This document shows, one piece after another, positions 36,864 through 49,880 of a DNA stretch of 64,000 bases (the stretch's first letter is position 1; each line of letters begins with the position of its first letter). The DNA is from Antitrichia curtipendula (lineage: Eukaryota > Streptophyta > Bryopsida > Hypnales > Leucodontaceae). A program made the position numbers and the translations under genes. The notes under the pieces were generated by a model. It did not search any database. It was not told the origin of the DNA and saw nothing but the letters and a program-made list of their open reading frames with translations. The stretch lies in NCBI GenBank assembly GCA_951230915.1, contig OX579638.1, positions 10,310,696-10,374,695 on the forward strand, in the 5' to 3' direction.

Positions 36864-37653
36864 GTAGATTCTAAAATCAATTAAATAGACAAAAGTTATT
36901 ATTGTGAGATTTAATGGATTCTGGAGTTTGTTAGGTCTACCTAAAAAAAGTGAATAACCAAAAAAACATTATCTACTTTGGCCATGTAAGATTTCAAGTA
37001 GAATTTTTCATCCATGCAAAAATGACAAGGCATCCTTTGACTTAAGTGTGAACACAACTTAGACTAATACACATTTATGAGCTATAGATAATTAACACTT
37101 TAAGGGCTCTTGTGGATCCTAGCTTTGCACCTAGAATGCAAACCACTTGTAAGTTGAGAAGTTCTAACCCCATTGTGTTCCAACATCCCAATTCTAAAAG
37201 ATGAATATAGAGTTTTTAGGGGATTGAACACAAAACTTTTCATTCATCCAAACCAATGCTTAATACTAAAAAGAAAATTCTACATGACAAATTTGATGAG
37301 GTTGAGGTAAACAATACAGATTAATAATATATAATAAAAAATATGCAAAAATTCAAGAAAGGATTTTGGTGCTTAAGTGTTTAGCCTCAACAATCATGAA
37401 CTAGTTGTTTTTGTACATTTATTTAAATATTAAAAAATACAACAATTTTTTTTTCAAGTAAAATTTTAGAGATATCATTGTACCTTATTTGTTTTGAACA
37501 AAATTAACCCTTAAAGGACTAGGTGTTCAAATTTCAAACAATTAAACAATATAAATATATCCCATTTTATATAAGCTTGTTTTTCCATCCATCCAAATGT
37601 TTGAAGATTCTCACATTAATTGCTCATTCATGCTCACTTAAGGTGTAAAATAA
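36218..37653. other. AT-rich spacer with (TA)n tract
   Basis: No gene recognised. A (TA)n microsatellite of about 33 units occupies 36794-36861. The TAA at 37651-37653 is the left target duplication of the Harbinger element. Confidence 0.5.
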
Positions 37654-37899
37654 GGGCCGCTTCACACTATGGCTGACCAAGCCGAGAGGCCGTGGGATTG
37701 AGTGGCCAAACTTTTGGTGAGAGTCCATAGAAATGGGCAACAAATGATAGGATTTTGAGCCTTTGGCCGGCCATAGTGTGAAGCCTCCAAACGCCAATTC
37801 CAAAGTTCAAACCCACACCATTTGATTTGGCTTGTATCCACAATTTTTCATATGAATAATCCTACAATTTTTGAAATTTTTCTCTCATCTTCTTTAACC

Positions 37900-39369
37900 A
37901 TGGATTCTAGAAAGGAACGCATTCTAGTTCTACTTTTAGTTTTTATGGTCATAAAGTATATTATTTTGGACATTTTGGCATTGCAAAAACTTGCATTTTT
38001 TGAACAAAATGCCCAAATGATGATGATGGTAGTTTTTATTGCCCAAGGATGTAGGGTGAATTTTCAACGGAAGTGTTGGCAAATTCCAAGATATGGAGGT
38101 TTTTTGGAACATACACTTATGGGGGTATTTTCAGATGGTGATTTTTGGAAGCGGATGAGGGTGAGTCCATCTACATTTCAATATCTATGTGTCCTTTTAG
38201 GGCCTGTTTTGAAGAAGAAGGATACACATCTTAGAGAAAGTATTAGTGTGGAGCGAAGGATTGCAATAACTCTTTCTCGATTAGGTACAAGTAATTCATT
38301 GCAAATGATTGGTGATTTATTTGGCGTAGGATTGAGCACAACTTTTATCATTGTGAGGGATTGTTGTGAAGCTATTATGATTCATTTGAGACCATTGGTT
38401 TTTAAAAAACCAAATCTTGCTTGGATGAAACAAATAGCCAAGGGATTTGAAGCACTACATGGTATTCCGCTTATTGTAGGGGCAATAGATGGTAGCCACA
38501 TTCCTATTATGGCACCATTTCATGACCTTGTCGCATAATATTATCGAAAAGGATATTACTCATGTTTGCTTCAAGGAGTTGTAGATGTTATTGCAAATTT
38601 TGGGACTATGATTTTGGATGGGTTGGATGGATTCATGATTGGGCCTTATTTCAGAAATTGGAAATTGGAAAGAAGACTATGAGAGGTGCTTTTTTACCTT
38701 ACAAATTCATTGGTGATGCTACGTATCCTATGAGACCTTGGTTTTATTCACCATTCAAGGGAGAGAGAGAAGGATTGCCTAGACAAAAAGCACATTGGAA
38801 TTTTATCCAACCAAACATCCGTATGGCTGTGGAAAGGGCATTTGGAATTCTGAAAGGAAGATGGCACATATTGTTGAAAAGAATTGACATGCCACTTCGA
38901 AATGTGCCTGACGTTGTTACGGCGTCTCTATGTCTCCACTATCTGTGCATTCTAGAGAAAGATGAATTTTCTATGGATTGGGCTAAAGAAGTAGAAAAAG
39001 AACTGCAAGCTGAAACCAAAATGTCATTAGGAAAATTGCAGGAAAACGATATGTTCTACTCTTTGGAAGCATCATTGCGAAAAATGAAGGAACTCCAAAA
39101 AAATAAATTCAGAAAGTGAAGAAACTGCATTCATAGAACCGGAAGAAGAAGAAGAAATTGAGAATGAAGAAAATCTAGCATGTGAAGAAACAAAGGCAAA
39201 GCGACAAGAAAAAATGAGGATCATATTGGTAGATTCAACTCGAGTTCACCTATTGCTAGCCGAGACCTTTTACAAAGGTCATTTGGCTACAATTTTAGAC
39301 ATTCAGTTTGAAAAGTGTATGGAAGATGACAGTGATTGTAGCCTAGATGAGGTTATTGATCAACTCTAG
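37900..39369 (+). pseudogene. PIF/Harbinger DDE transposase, frame-broken
   Basis: ATG at 37900 starts MDSRKERI. An N-terminal helix-turn-helix-like part (SVERRIAITLSRLGTSNSLQ) precedes the DDE_Tnp_4-type catalytic domain. The first Asp is in VGAIDGSHIPI (about 38485), the second in WDYDFGW...IHDW (about 38595-38645), and the Glu in RMAVERAFGILKGRW (about 38822-38866). The acidic tail runs to TAG at 39367-39369. Lesions: TAA at 38536-38538, apparently a 3-bp insertion just after the first Asp block; loss of about one base near 38590; and a shift in the A run near 39098. All three catalytic positions are still visible, so the decay is recent. The enzyme would have cut and joined TAA/TTA targets together with the Myb-like partner. 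Confidence 0.88.
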
Positions 39370-40397
39370 AGCTTATTGATCAACCGATCAAATTGGTAAT
39401 CTACTCTTTCTAGCAACTCGTTTGTTCTCTCAAAGTTTTTCATCAAACCTGTGCTAGTTTTTGCCATTTTTCTCAAAAATATCAATGGCTCTATCATGGA
39501 AGCTTTGTTTACCTTTTGATGATGATGGTGTAGAAGTGGTTGTTGGAGATGGTGCACTCTCCACATCTGGGGCTGAATTGTCTTGACTTTGTACTTTATC
39601 TGTGGTTGTAGCCAAAACATGCTTCATGATTTGCCTGGCTTGGTGGTACCATTGATCTAGAGCATCAAAAAATTTGTTCTCTTGTCGGTTATTGCCCGCA
39701 ATGCCATTGGCCATTTTGTCTTCTTTGTAAGAATAAAAAATGGCCTTGAACTTCTTACGGCATGCCGCAGCAGTGCAGTTGAACTTAGGTAGCATGACAA
39801 GTATTTTAGCATGAAGCCTCACCCAAGTATCAATTCCTACAAGCAAAACATTGAAAAAACATGAAGGAGCCAAAAACGGCATTGAAAGAATAATTACAAG
39901 ACTTGCTTTCACTGTGAAACAAAGACTATCAAAGATATAAATGACAAATGAAAGAGTCATTCATCAAGGGAAGGAGGTAGGTGGAGGGTTTGTCCACACC
40001 ATGCAAAGTCTCTCCATTGTGATGGTAGAGAGTAGGTTTCAAACCCCACCGGCGACACCCCATTTGCATATACAATGGGGGGAAAGGGGGGTTGGGCATG
40101 GGCGCGCGGCGAAGGCAAAGGCCTTTAGGGCCTCAATCCGAAACCTTTTGCAAAAAAATCCAAATTAGGATAAAAAATTTATACCTTGTTTTTTTGCCGT
40201 TTCTAACAAATTTAGGCTCCATCTCCCCCTTCAACGCAATCAATTGAAGCACCTCCGAGTCCTCCCACATTCGATTTGCCTCTTTTCCTTCTCCTTCTCC
40301 TTCAATTTTCATTGTTGCCTTTTTTTTATGGAGCTACTTTTTTCTTCGAAACACTCTTTTGCTTAGGAGCAACTCTCTTTTTGGAAGACCCTGTAAT
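39366..40397 (-). pseudogene. Harbinger Myb/SANT-like partner protein, broken by CACTA
   Basis: Exon 39836-39366 and exon 40397-40185 (minus strand) give a trihelix/Myb-like domain: ANRMWEDSEVLQLIALKGEM then CRKKFKAIFYSYKEDK, a Ser/Thr/Pro-rich linker, and a C-terminal helix around NFERTNELLERVDYQFDRL. Harbinger elements need such a DNA-binding partner to bring the transposase to the ends and the nucleus. Frame shifts are seen in A runs near 40192 and 40325 and near 39490. The 5' coding part continues on the far side of the CACTA element (54651 to about 54923), where the minus-strand frame VEGGDCEI joins in phase to TGSSKKRVAPKQ at 40397. Confidence 0.78.
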
Positions 40398-40429
40398 CAC
40401 TAGAAGGAAAAGGGGGGTTTCGTAACCCG

Positions 40430-41095
40430 CTGTGATGCAACTACGGGCCTATGCAACTGAATTTCAACTAACATGCAACTAATATGCAACTGCGTCCCTC
40501 TGTATTTGCACCTAGTTGCAGTATTAGCCGCGAAGTAGTTGCATAACGAACAGTGGGGTTACGAAGAAGTAACAGAAGGTATTCTACATCCGCTAGTTCT
40601 CTACGTGGACAACTACTTTTTGCGTGGACTCCACGCTGTCAAACGGCAATCGCGCCAATTACACCTGAACTAACAAACGACTGCACTGCAACTAACAAAT
40701 GACTGAAATGCAACTAACAAACGACTGGACTGCAACTAACAAACAACTGCACTGCAACTAACAAACGACTGCACTGCAACTAACAAATGACTGAACTGCA
40801 ACTAACAAACGACTGGACTGCAACTAACAAACGACTGCACTGCAACTAACAAACGACTGCACTGCAACTAACAAACCACTGCACTACAACTAAAAAACTT
40901 CTGGGTTGCAACTAACAAACGGCTGGACTGCAATAGACTACAACTACAAAGCGACTGGGATGCAACTAGAAAACAACTGTATTGCAATTGCCTTGTCAAC
41001 TAGAATGCAATTAGAAGTTCACTGAAATGCAACTAGGAAACAACAAGAATGCAACTGCAGAATGACTAGAATTCAACTACAAAATCACTAAAATT
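40430..41095. repeat. Left subterminal TGCAACT array of CACTA
   Basis: Repeats of TGCAACTA are spread through this stretch. The core at about 40690-40915 is a tandem array with a 22-bp unit, GCAACTAACAAACGACTGCA plus CT. Motifs are mainly in the TGCAACT orientation, opposite to the right end. Such arrays bind the TNPA-type protein in En/Spm elements. Confidence 0.9.
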
Positions 41096-41466
41096 TGACT
41101 CCAAGACAAACGTAGTAGTTTGAGTTCAGTCGAAATGCTGTGGAACTTGCTGTTTATAAATTGTAGTCACAACCTCGTTTTGCCATATAGTTGTGACCAA
41201 ATGTTCACCATAAGTTCATCAACCTAACATGTGCATGCATGAAGATCATCCACAACTAGTTACTGCATACACTTGAATAGACCAAAGAAGTATGGCTTTA
41301 TAATATTAGAAGTTCTACAATCTGTAATGGTCTGTTTCATTTCTAGTTGCCTAAACCCATTAATGGAGAGTATGCACATATGCATATAGTTGTGCACTAA
41401 CTGTATTTGAATTGAAAAACACTGCAAAGCTAGTTTCAAAGTAGGAAACATTTTCTACTAATAATT

Positions 41467-44400
41467 TCAATATCCAGCTGATGCTAAGAGATTGTCCTCC
41501 TCAGATAACTCTATGGCTCCGACTAAAGACGGGATAGCAGGTAGAGGAGGCACATCCTCTGGAGTAGCTAAACCAGAAGCTTGTACAGTGGTGTTGACGA
41601 ACACATCTGATGTGTCCACAAATTCTCGTTGAGCACGGGCTTCTTTATGTAGTACTACTTTCCAACCCTCTTTCTTTACATCATCAGCAAAAAAAACTTG
41701 GGTTGCCTGGCTTGAAAATATAAAAGGATCCAGCATCCTGCTCATTTTGTGGCGGAAGTTTACTACAAGAAATCCAGCCTCATCTCTAATGTATGTCGGA
41801 TTTCCTCGATTGTCTGTTTTCTTCACCCATTCACACCGCATTAATATCACAGGGTTGCTGACAGGCCCATAATCTAGTTTCAATATATCTTTCACCACTC
41901 CAACATAGGAGTCACTAGAGACATCTCTAAGATCAGAGGCTGGAATTTGGAACACAGATGCAATACCACAATCATATGTCTGCAATTGGTTGGAGGCGTT
42001 GTCTTCCACTCTGAAATGGTTTCCAAAAGCTTTCATACGAGAATATCGAAGTGCCTTCTGTGATGGTTTCCTGGCTAATAACATCCTATCTCTGTCCTCA
42101 GGAGTCTGTGCACCGCTGTCATTGTTGCAAACAGCCGTTTGTATCCACACCTCAAGGGGTGCTGTGTGTGGATCTATCTGACATTCTTCCTTCCACTTCC
42201 TGCACGCGTATGAAAGAAGTTAAAGCCAACACTATCAAAATTTGACATGTAGGAACTACTACAACTCTTCAAGCATTTTGTTCAAGTTACCTTTGATTAC
42301 CTCAGACATTTTGGTCGGCTGTGATAAATTATGACTACCTCAGATATTGTGTAGTTACAATAGTTGCACAAAAGAGTCGCAGTGTCCTTGTTGCGGTTTT
42401 AGTTGCATAGTACTCGCTTTCTAGTTCCACTGTAGTTGCATTATAGTTGCATTGTAGTTGCATGTTAGTTGTATTCTAGTTGCATTGTAGTTGCGTTCTA
42501 GTTGCATTGTAGTTGCATGTTAGTTGTATTCTAGTTGCAATGTAATTGCGTTCTAGTTGCATTGTAGTTGCATGTTAGTTGCATTCTACTTGCCTCTGTG
42601 CTACTGAAAGCAGTTGCGGCAAACACTTACATAACTTTGTTCCACTAATTGGGTTGTATAAGATGATGATACTACTGCAACTTACTTGATGAGTGGCTCC
42701 AAAACGGCAACGTTGTTCAACACATAATTATGCGCTGTATCCCGTAGCGTAGTAGGCATCACGAACTGCCGACCTGCACCTTCTAGAACTTCTTCAGCAT
42801 CGCCAAACTCTTCTTCTGCATCCCACACGCGTCTCTTGACCAAATCAAATCTTTGCAAATACTCTGTCACAAAGCCCAGACCTTCTTCCTTCACGTATCC
42901 TTTTGCCATGCAAGCCTCTGGTCTAGCCATGTTCCGAACATAATTCTTCAATGTTTTCATATACCTTTCAACTGGGTACATCCACCTTGTACTGACAGGC
43001 CCACACAAGTCAAGTTCTTGAACCAAGTGATATGGAAGGTGTGTCATCATGTCAAAAAAAGACGGTGGGAATTCCATCTCTAATAGTGCCATAGTCTCAG
43101 CCACATCTAATTGAAGGGACTCAAAATCTGCTGGATTATAAGCTTTTGTGCATATTCTCCTAAACACCTTGCACATCCGCATGATGGCCATACGTGGCCC
43201 AGGTTTCAATAAACCCCTCATAGTCAATGGCATCAATTGTTGCATTAACACGTGATAGTCATGCGATTTGAGGCTTCCAAATTTTTTAGCCTTCATATGC
43301 TTACCAAATGCCGAGGAGTATCCTGAAGGAAGCTTCACAGATGCAATAATGTCTGCAAACTGCTCATACTCTTTCTCTGATAGCACATACCCTGCACTTG
43401 GTTTCAACATCTTATCAGCTCTGCGAGGGTTTGGTGTCAACCACAAATGCCTTCGTATACCTCTTCTTTGAAGATCTCGTCGCACCTTCACAGTATCCTT
43501 TTTCCCGCTTATTGTTTTTAAGAAATTCTTTGCAAGATTCATCTCGCAATGCATGACATCCAGCGTGTAGCGGATAAGAAGCCTCTGGACACATGAATAG
43601 TACTCTGCAGTTAGTTTTGGATTGACAGAAGACAAAGACAAACAGTATGTAGACATATCTGCATCCCAGATGTTTTTCTAATCACTTTAAATCTTCCCAA
43701 AAAAATGCTTTGCTACTTTGGTAGGATATCACATTTATTGAAAGCTGATTGTAGATGCTTCAATGGCGACTACAGACGCTCATGACAAACACTGTGCTAC
43801 CACTGCTCAAAACCAATGCAGCACAATTTCTATGCGAATACACGGCTGCTATGCGACTACAACACAACTAATATATGACTATGACACAACTAATATGTGA
43901 CTACGGCACAACTGATATGCAACTACGGCACAACTGATATGCAACTACGGAACAACTGATATGCAACTACGGCACACCTGATATGCAACTACAGCACAAC
44001 TAATATGCAACTATGACACAACTAATATGCAACTGCATTACAACTAATATGCAACTACAGAACACTTGACATCCCACTATTCTACTGAACACTTTCACTT
44101 CGAGAACTTAGGTTGCGAGTAACCCACGGTTGCCTTTTAGTCCTTTTACTTGAAAGACTTGAGGATCTCACCTTCCAATAAGGCAATTTGAAAAGAATGC
44201 TAGTCCGCTTTACTCCATGCACTTTGGACGGATCCTCTGGAGCACCTTCTCTGTTCCCTGCTGCCTTCCATGACTTATACTGCTCCGCATATTCCAGTTG
44301 TTCCTCCACAGATACAACTTTGGGTTTTCCTCGTGTTTCCAATCGCCCATCAAAGTGATCTTTCATATGCTCCGAGCGATAAGGATGATCAGCAGGTAAC

Positions 44401-45911
44401 CATCTACGAGTCCCTTGATAAATTTCTTTACATAGCTCCGTTGAATGCTCTGCTCCTAAGTCAACACCACACCATGCACACCCTGCATATCCTTGGTGTG
44501 CAAATCCTCCTACAGTGCCGTATCCAGGATAGTCATGTATTGTCCACATAAGAACTGCTCTAAGGTTGAAAGAACGAGCACCAACTTCTTGTACAACATC
44601 ATATGCTGGCACTCCTTTCCACAATTCCAACAATTCATCCACCAAGGGTTCTAGATACACATCAAATACTTCCGTTGTTACAGATTGCTTTCCAGGAATC
44701 AACAAAGCTAACATCATGAAGAATTTTTTGGTGCACAACCAAGGGGGCAAATTATAATTTAGCAAGGTTACTGGCCAAGTAGACCAACTTGACTTGGTCT
44801 GCTTGAATGGATTCACTCCATCTGCGGCCAGAGCAAAATGGACATTTCGAGAGTCTTCATCAAAGCTTGGATCCACATTGTCGTGAAAGTGGCGCCATGC
44901 TTTTGAATCGCATGGATGTCGCACTAAATTGTCTCCCCCTGGACGATTACTTCCATTCTCTGAATGCCACAGTAACAATTTCGAGAGTTCTGGGCTACGA
45001 AACATGCGCTGCAATCTTGGGATGATAGGGAAGTGCCTCAACACTTTCACTGGGAACTTCTTCCTAATCTCATCCCTGTATCTTGGACCATTACACTTTG
45101 GACAACGTGTAAGCTCTCTAAAATCGCCTCTGAAGAGTACACATCCTTTCTCACATGCATGGATGCTATTATAACCCAATCCTAATTTCCCTGTTAGTCT
45201 TTGAGCTGCGTAGTAATTCTTAGGCAACGTATTGCCTTGTGGCAGGATGTGTCCTTCCAAAAGAGTAAACAATTCATCAGCAAAGTTGTTACTCACCCCA
45301 TGGACAGTACACACATTCATGATAAGAATGGTGGCTGCCAATTTAGTACATTGAGCACCTTCATATAGTGGATGCAAAGCCTCTTCCAAGATGTGAGCAT
45401 CAAAATTGATTTGACCTTGAAGCTCTGGCTGCTCATTGGTATCACCTATGGATTCTTCCTGTGGCAACGCATTTTCGACCTCCGCTTCAGCTCCTTCATT
45501 TTCAGCAGAATTTGCCGTACCCCCACTTGCTCTACAAATGCATTCTTTGTTTACGCGGTCTGCTATTGTAAAGGCCTCCACTACTGTGTCATGTAGTCGT
45601 TCTTCCATAGCCTCTGTGTCATGTACCTGTTCTTCCATGGTCTCTGAGTCTCTGAAGTCTTGGAACACATTGGAGAGCATGTTTCTAGTGTCCACTTCAT
45701 TATCAATTTGTACTTCTTGACTTCCTGTTGAATTCCAGAAATCAGCCTCCCATTCTTCATCTGATGTCTCCCTACTCCCAGGTCCTCGCCACACCCTAAA
45801 ATTTGAATTCCTCCCATATCGAAGTAGATGCTGCCCCACTTTGGAAACACTGAACTTCCTGGCGCCCTTACATTTACAACACGGGCAATTCAATCTTTGC
45901 AAATTTAACAA
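41467..45911 (-). CDS. CACTA TNP2-type transposase
   Basis: Three minus-strand exons join in frame: 45911-44172, 43584-42686 and 42199-41467 (3372 nt, 1124 codons with stop). Exon 1 begins with a Cys-rich segment (CPCCKCKGARKF), a CxxC knuckle (RCPKCNGPRY), then the Transposase_21-type core with LAADGVNPF, WTIHDYPGYG and GYAGCAWCG. Exon 2 opens with the LDVMHCEMNLAKNF block and holds a DUF4218-like region (MTHLPYHLVQELDLCGPVST, YPVERYMKTLKNYVRN). Exon 3 is DUF4216-like (GVVKDILKLDYG, VLMRCEWV-type block). It would cut CACTA ends and make 3-bp target duplications. The true start is unclear: upstream, ATG at 46005 opens a plausible N-terminus in another frame, so a small frameshift or missed exon lies near 45915-45935. 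Both introns contain TGCAACT arrays. Confidence 0.93.
42395..42605. repeat. TAGTTGCA array in TNP2 intron 2
   Basis: About a dozen copies of TAGTTGCA(T/A) spaced roughly 11-12 bp (for example ATTGTAGTTGCATTGTAGTT). It lies inside the intron between exons 42686 and 42199. On the minus-strand transcript it reads TGCAACTA. Confidence 0.9.
43850..44065. repeat. TGCAACTA array in TNP2 intron 1
   Basis: Tandem units of about 22 bp such as ATATGCAACTACGGCACAAC plus TG, in the intron between exons 44172 and 43584. Orientation is opposite to the array at 42395. Confidence 0.9.
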
Positions 45912-46839
45912 CGTAGCTCGGCGATACTCTCACCCAGAGTCTATCATCACGTAATTTCTGTCGCCGCTCCTGTCCGACTAGTACGTGGTCATTTCCTGTA
46001 TCCATCCCCCTTGATAGACCTCCAATCTTGCACAGTGACTACAGTTGCTTCAAGAATGCAGAAGTACCCTAGAGATGGAGTACTAAACTAACATAAGAAG
46101 ACCCCCAAGTAAGGTAGCCTTCTATTAGAAACCCTAAACCTTCTCAAATAGCCTTGAATCTTTAGAAGAACACAAAAAATCATGACACAAAATGAGAACA
46201 AAGCGCATAATGTTACTTCTTCTGCTGTAAAAGATATGAGTCGCTTTCGGAGGTTGCCTACAGCAACGCCTCGAGCGAACTTCTCTCCAAGAGGCGGCCT
46301 TGCCTTCTCCGACGGTGCTCTGGAGTCTTCAGGGGTAGAAGCGGTATTTCCATGATGTTTCATTCATGCCCGTGGATGAAAGTTGGCTCATCACACCAGT
46401 GAAAGATCCGGCGCTTTCTTCCTTCACTAACGTAGATGAAATGAATCAAACCCTGCTTGAGCCCGTCTAAATTCAGTTAGCAAGGAACGAGCTCTCTCAA
46501 GTGCCTGCCTGCCAAGGTCGGACTCCCTTTTCTTGTTTCGCCGCTGTTGGAGCGATCATCCGCTTGGGAATTTGGATGCTTGTGTTTCCTGGGAATTCGT
46601 CAGTTTTTTGTTAATTTCTTGTCAACTTCTGGAATTTCTTTGAGAATTTGGCCGCCCCTACAACGAAGAATATAGATCAGCCCACTGGTGGTGCAAACGG
46701 TTTAAACTGAACCCTAATCTCTCGTTGTCGTGAATTCTCGTTCGATTCGAGGCTGTCCTTTGCCGGGATTCTCGGATAAGCAGGGGTTCGTGGTTTTGGT
46801 GCAGGACAGACACCATTTTGAGGGGCGCAGAGGATTCCT

Positions 46840-47965
46840 AGGTCCGTGGATTTTAGAACTTCCAGTTCTGCTATTGTCACTCAAGGCCTCACCTAAACCC
46901 TGGATTCTTAAAACACCGTTGTTTTCGTGCGAATTGTACCGCAACTATACTGCCCGAGTGCTCCTGGAGAAGATCATCAAAACCCTGAAACACCGTTGCA
47001 GGGTGCGGCTGCAATACTCAACCTCGACTGTAGAAATCGGGGCTTACGGTTGGTTGGTTGGGTCTCGCCATGTTGTCTCCCTCCCAGATTTACCTGTCCG
47101 CGCGCTAAGTCTCCACTGCCAGGTAAGCCGAACTTCCACATTTCAATTCCTCACTGCAGCATGATATATTTTTCTGTACATTGAAGTTAAATTTGGAAGT
47201 TCTTTGGATATGTTGAAAGTTGTGGGCGTTGTGGGTTTAGGGTTCCTGCTGGAGTTGGAGGTTTACTCGATTGGAGGGGGAAGCTCAGATATTGGGGTTT
47301 AGGGTGTGCGATGTTGTGGTTCAGGTTTAGGGTTTTTCTTCAGTTGCAATATCTGTTGCAGCTTTCTTGTTGCCTTTAGAAGAGTGTGTACGGGATTAAC
47401 AAATCTTAGAGATTCATACTTTTAGTTCTGCTGTTGTCACTCAAGGCCTCACCTAAACCCTGGATTCTTAAAACACCGTTGTTTTCGTGCGAATTGTACC
47501 GCAGCTATATTGCCCGAGTGCTCCTGGAGAAGATCATCAAAACCCTGAAACACCGTTGCAGGGTGCGGCTGCAGTACTCAACCTCGATTGTAGAAATCGG
47601 GGCTTACGGTTGGTTGGTTGGGTCTCGCCATGTCGTCTCCCTCCCAGATTTACCTGTCCGCGCGCTGAGTCTCCACTGCCAGGTAAGCCAAACTTCCTCA
47701 TTTCAATTCCTCACTGCAGCATGATATATTTTCTGTACATTGAAGTTAAATTTGGAAGCTCTTTGGATATGTTGAAAGTTGTGGGCGTTGTGGGTTTAGG
47801 GTTCCTGCTGGAGTTGGAGGTTTACTCGATTGGAGGGGGAAGCTCAGATATTGGGGTTTAGGGTGTGCGATGTTGTGGTTCAGGTTTAGGGTTTTTCTTC
47901 AGTTGCAATATCTGTTGCAACTTTCTTGCTGCCTTTAGAAGAGTGTGTACGGGATTAGAGAATAT
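46840..47965. repeat. Tandem direct duplication, about 575-bp unit
   Basis: Sequence from about 46860 (GTCACTCAAGGCCTCACCTA) recurs almost unchanged from about 47438 and extends about 530 bp. A third, more diverged copy begins near 49905 (GATTTTAGAACTTCCAGTTC shared with 46851). Each contains a CCAG|GTAAGCC donor-like site at the same place. Confidence 0.92.
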
Positions 47966-48619
47966 TAGAGATTGATACTTTCACATTTGAGGGTTTAGGG
48001 GACTCCGTTCCAGTCCAGTTTTCTGAATCTGAAGTCATTTGAAGTTGTTGAATAACTTGAGGTCAAGCGCTGCAGTTGTTCTTTCCTTTGTGCTTGGTGG
48101 CTTGAGAGTTCCGGGTTGAGCAGTGTGACGAATCGAGTAGACATAGATGCAAGGGAGCAGAAGGCCATTATTTTTTTGACTGAAGCTAAATATTAAGGCT
48201 CCATACGTCGGCGGTGGTTGATGCAGAGAACTAATGAGTGTTTTTTTCTCTCAGAACCGTGAGGGCTGGGCAATTTGGAGGGGTTTCCGAAAAACAGGAG
48301 GAGATCATTTTCAGTTAACGGGGAGCGGAAGATCTCAAGACAGGGATACATATGTGGAACTTTTGTGTGGACTGAATTGAACTTCTTCTCTCTAAAATTG
48401 GAAGCGGCAGACCTTGGAATTATTGGTGCTGAAGGCCGGGAAGGAGGTATGAAATCAGACAAGCAATTGGACAGACTTGAGGATATTACCAGTCATACAT
48501 GATTCTTTGTCTCTGCTGAAGTTGAGTTTCATTGTGTTCATTGGACGTTGATGATGTTGAGGTTGGGGTTGGTGAGCCAAACTGGAATTTCTCTTCCTGC
48601 CTTTCAGTTTAGCAAATGC

Positions 48620-49880
48620 TCAGAACTAAGTCTGCCTGACATTGGGGCAAGCAAGTTCTGATCGGTTGTCATGCATCTTGTTGATTTCCGTTGTCTTAAT
48701 TAATTGGGTAGATAGTACAGGGCAGGAGGCTCAGCCAGTTTGCGATTTACGATTGCCTTGCCATGGGCAAGTGATCTAGTGCGCCACAACAACGGCTTGG
48801 GTTCTTGGTCTCTCTATAATTATTGCTTTAGGATGACAGAGTGTCTTGTGAATCATTTGCTCAAGTCTGGTCTGGTATTTTAGTTTTGAATTGCAGAAGT
48901 GATTATGCTCGACTTGCAGTTTTTTATGTGTAGCGATGTCCCGTCTTGCAGATTCGTGGGGTACATAATTTTCGTAGGCGAGAACAGGGAAGACTGTTTG
49001 TAGACATAGTACTGTAGCAGTGGTGGTGTCGTCCTGGGCACACCGAGCTTCTTGAGAGAGCCAAGAGACCCTTTCCTTGTTCTCCGACGTCAATACTCCA
49101 CGGCAAGGGCCGCTGCATTCTTGAGGAACGCAGTGGAGGCTGCCCCGCTCGCGGAAGGCCGGATTCAAGCTCTCCAGCGAATTTCGACTAGTGGGTTGTA
49201 CAGATGCTTGTCGATCGTGGTGAAGTCTCCACTCTCTTGGGCTTATCAACAAATTAAACTGAAGCCCTCTCTGAGATATATTCATGCAGAAGAGCAGCTT
49301 GTATTGTGAGTTGTTGCGGTACTTGTCACACGGTACTTGTCACAGGTTTCCTCGTTTGGCGTTACGCATCAGGCTTTGGGAAACATGTTTCCTTGTCTGG
49401 CGTTACGCATCACGCTTTGGGCACGCGGTCTTGGTGGTCTGGAAGTTTAGGGTTTCAGTTTTGGTGTGCGGAAGTGGATATGCTCGATCTTGGATACTAA
49501 TCTATGGTGATATTCTCTCTTGTAGAGTCGTGAAGCCATTGAGGGGTACAAAAGCGTGCAAGCTCCGTGCGAATTCTCACCTCAAGGTACAGGTGGCTGC
49601 ATTTGCATCTTTGTCGGTATGGAACCTTGGGATTGAGACGTCTGTCTTGGTCAATTGATTCGTTTGAGTGTGCCTGACATAGGGGCAAGAAGTTCTGATC
49701 TGTTGTTATGCAATTTGTTGATCTCCGTTGTTGTATATAGTTGGGTTGATTCTATAGGGTAGGACTTAGCCAGTTTGCGATTTATGGTTGCTTTAGTGAC
49801 CTAGATGTAACCACCGCAACAACGGCTTGGGTTCTTGGTCTCTCTGTAATTATTGCCTTACGGTGACAGCGTCATGTGAA
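48620..49880. repeat. Dispersed direct duplication inside the divergent region
   Basis: About 230 bp at 48625-48850 is similar to 49670-49870; CGGCTTGGGTTCTTGGTCTC is identical in both. A smaller internal duplication around GGCGTTACGCATCA occurs at about 49358 and 49399. Confidence 0.85.

Noticed and set aside
39941..40170. Possible tRNA-derived SINE in the Myb-like intron (B-box-like GGTTTCAAACCCC near 40032)
   Set aside because: No convincing A box, poly-A or target duplication was found; one B-box-like match is not enough.
40690..40915. Regular 22-bp repeats resembling a CRISPR array
   Set aside because: There are no unique spacers; units are contiguous CACTA subterminal repeats inside a plant transposon.
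44270..45720. Several plus-strand frames of 70-94 codons
   Set aside because: They are antisense to the TNP2 coding exon.
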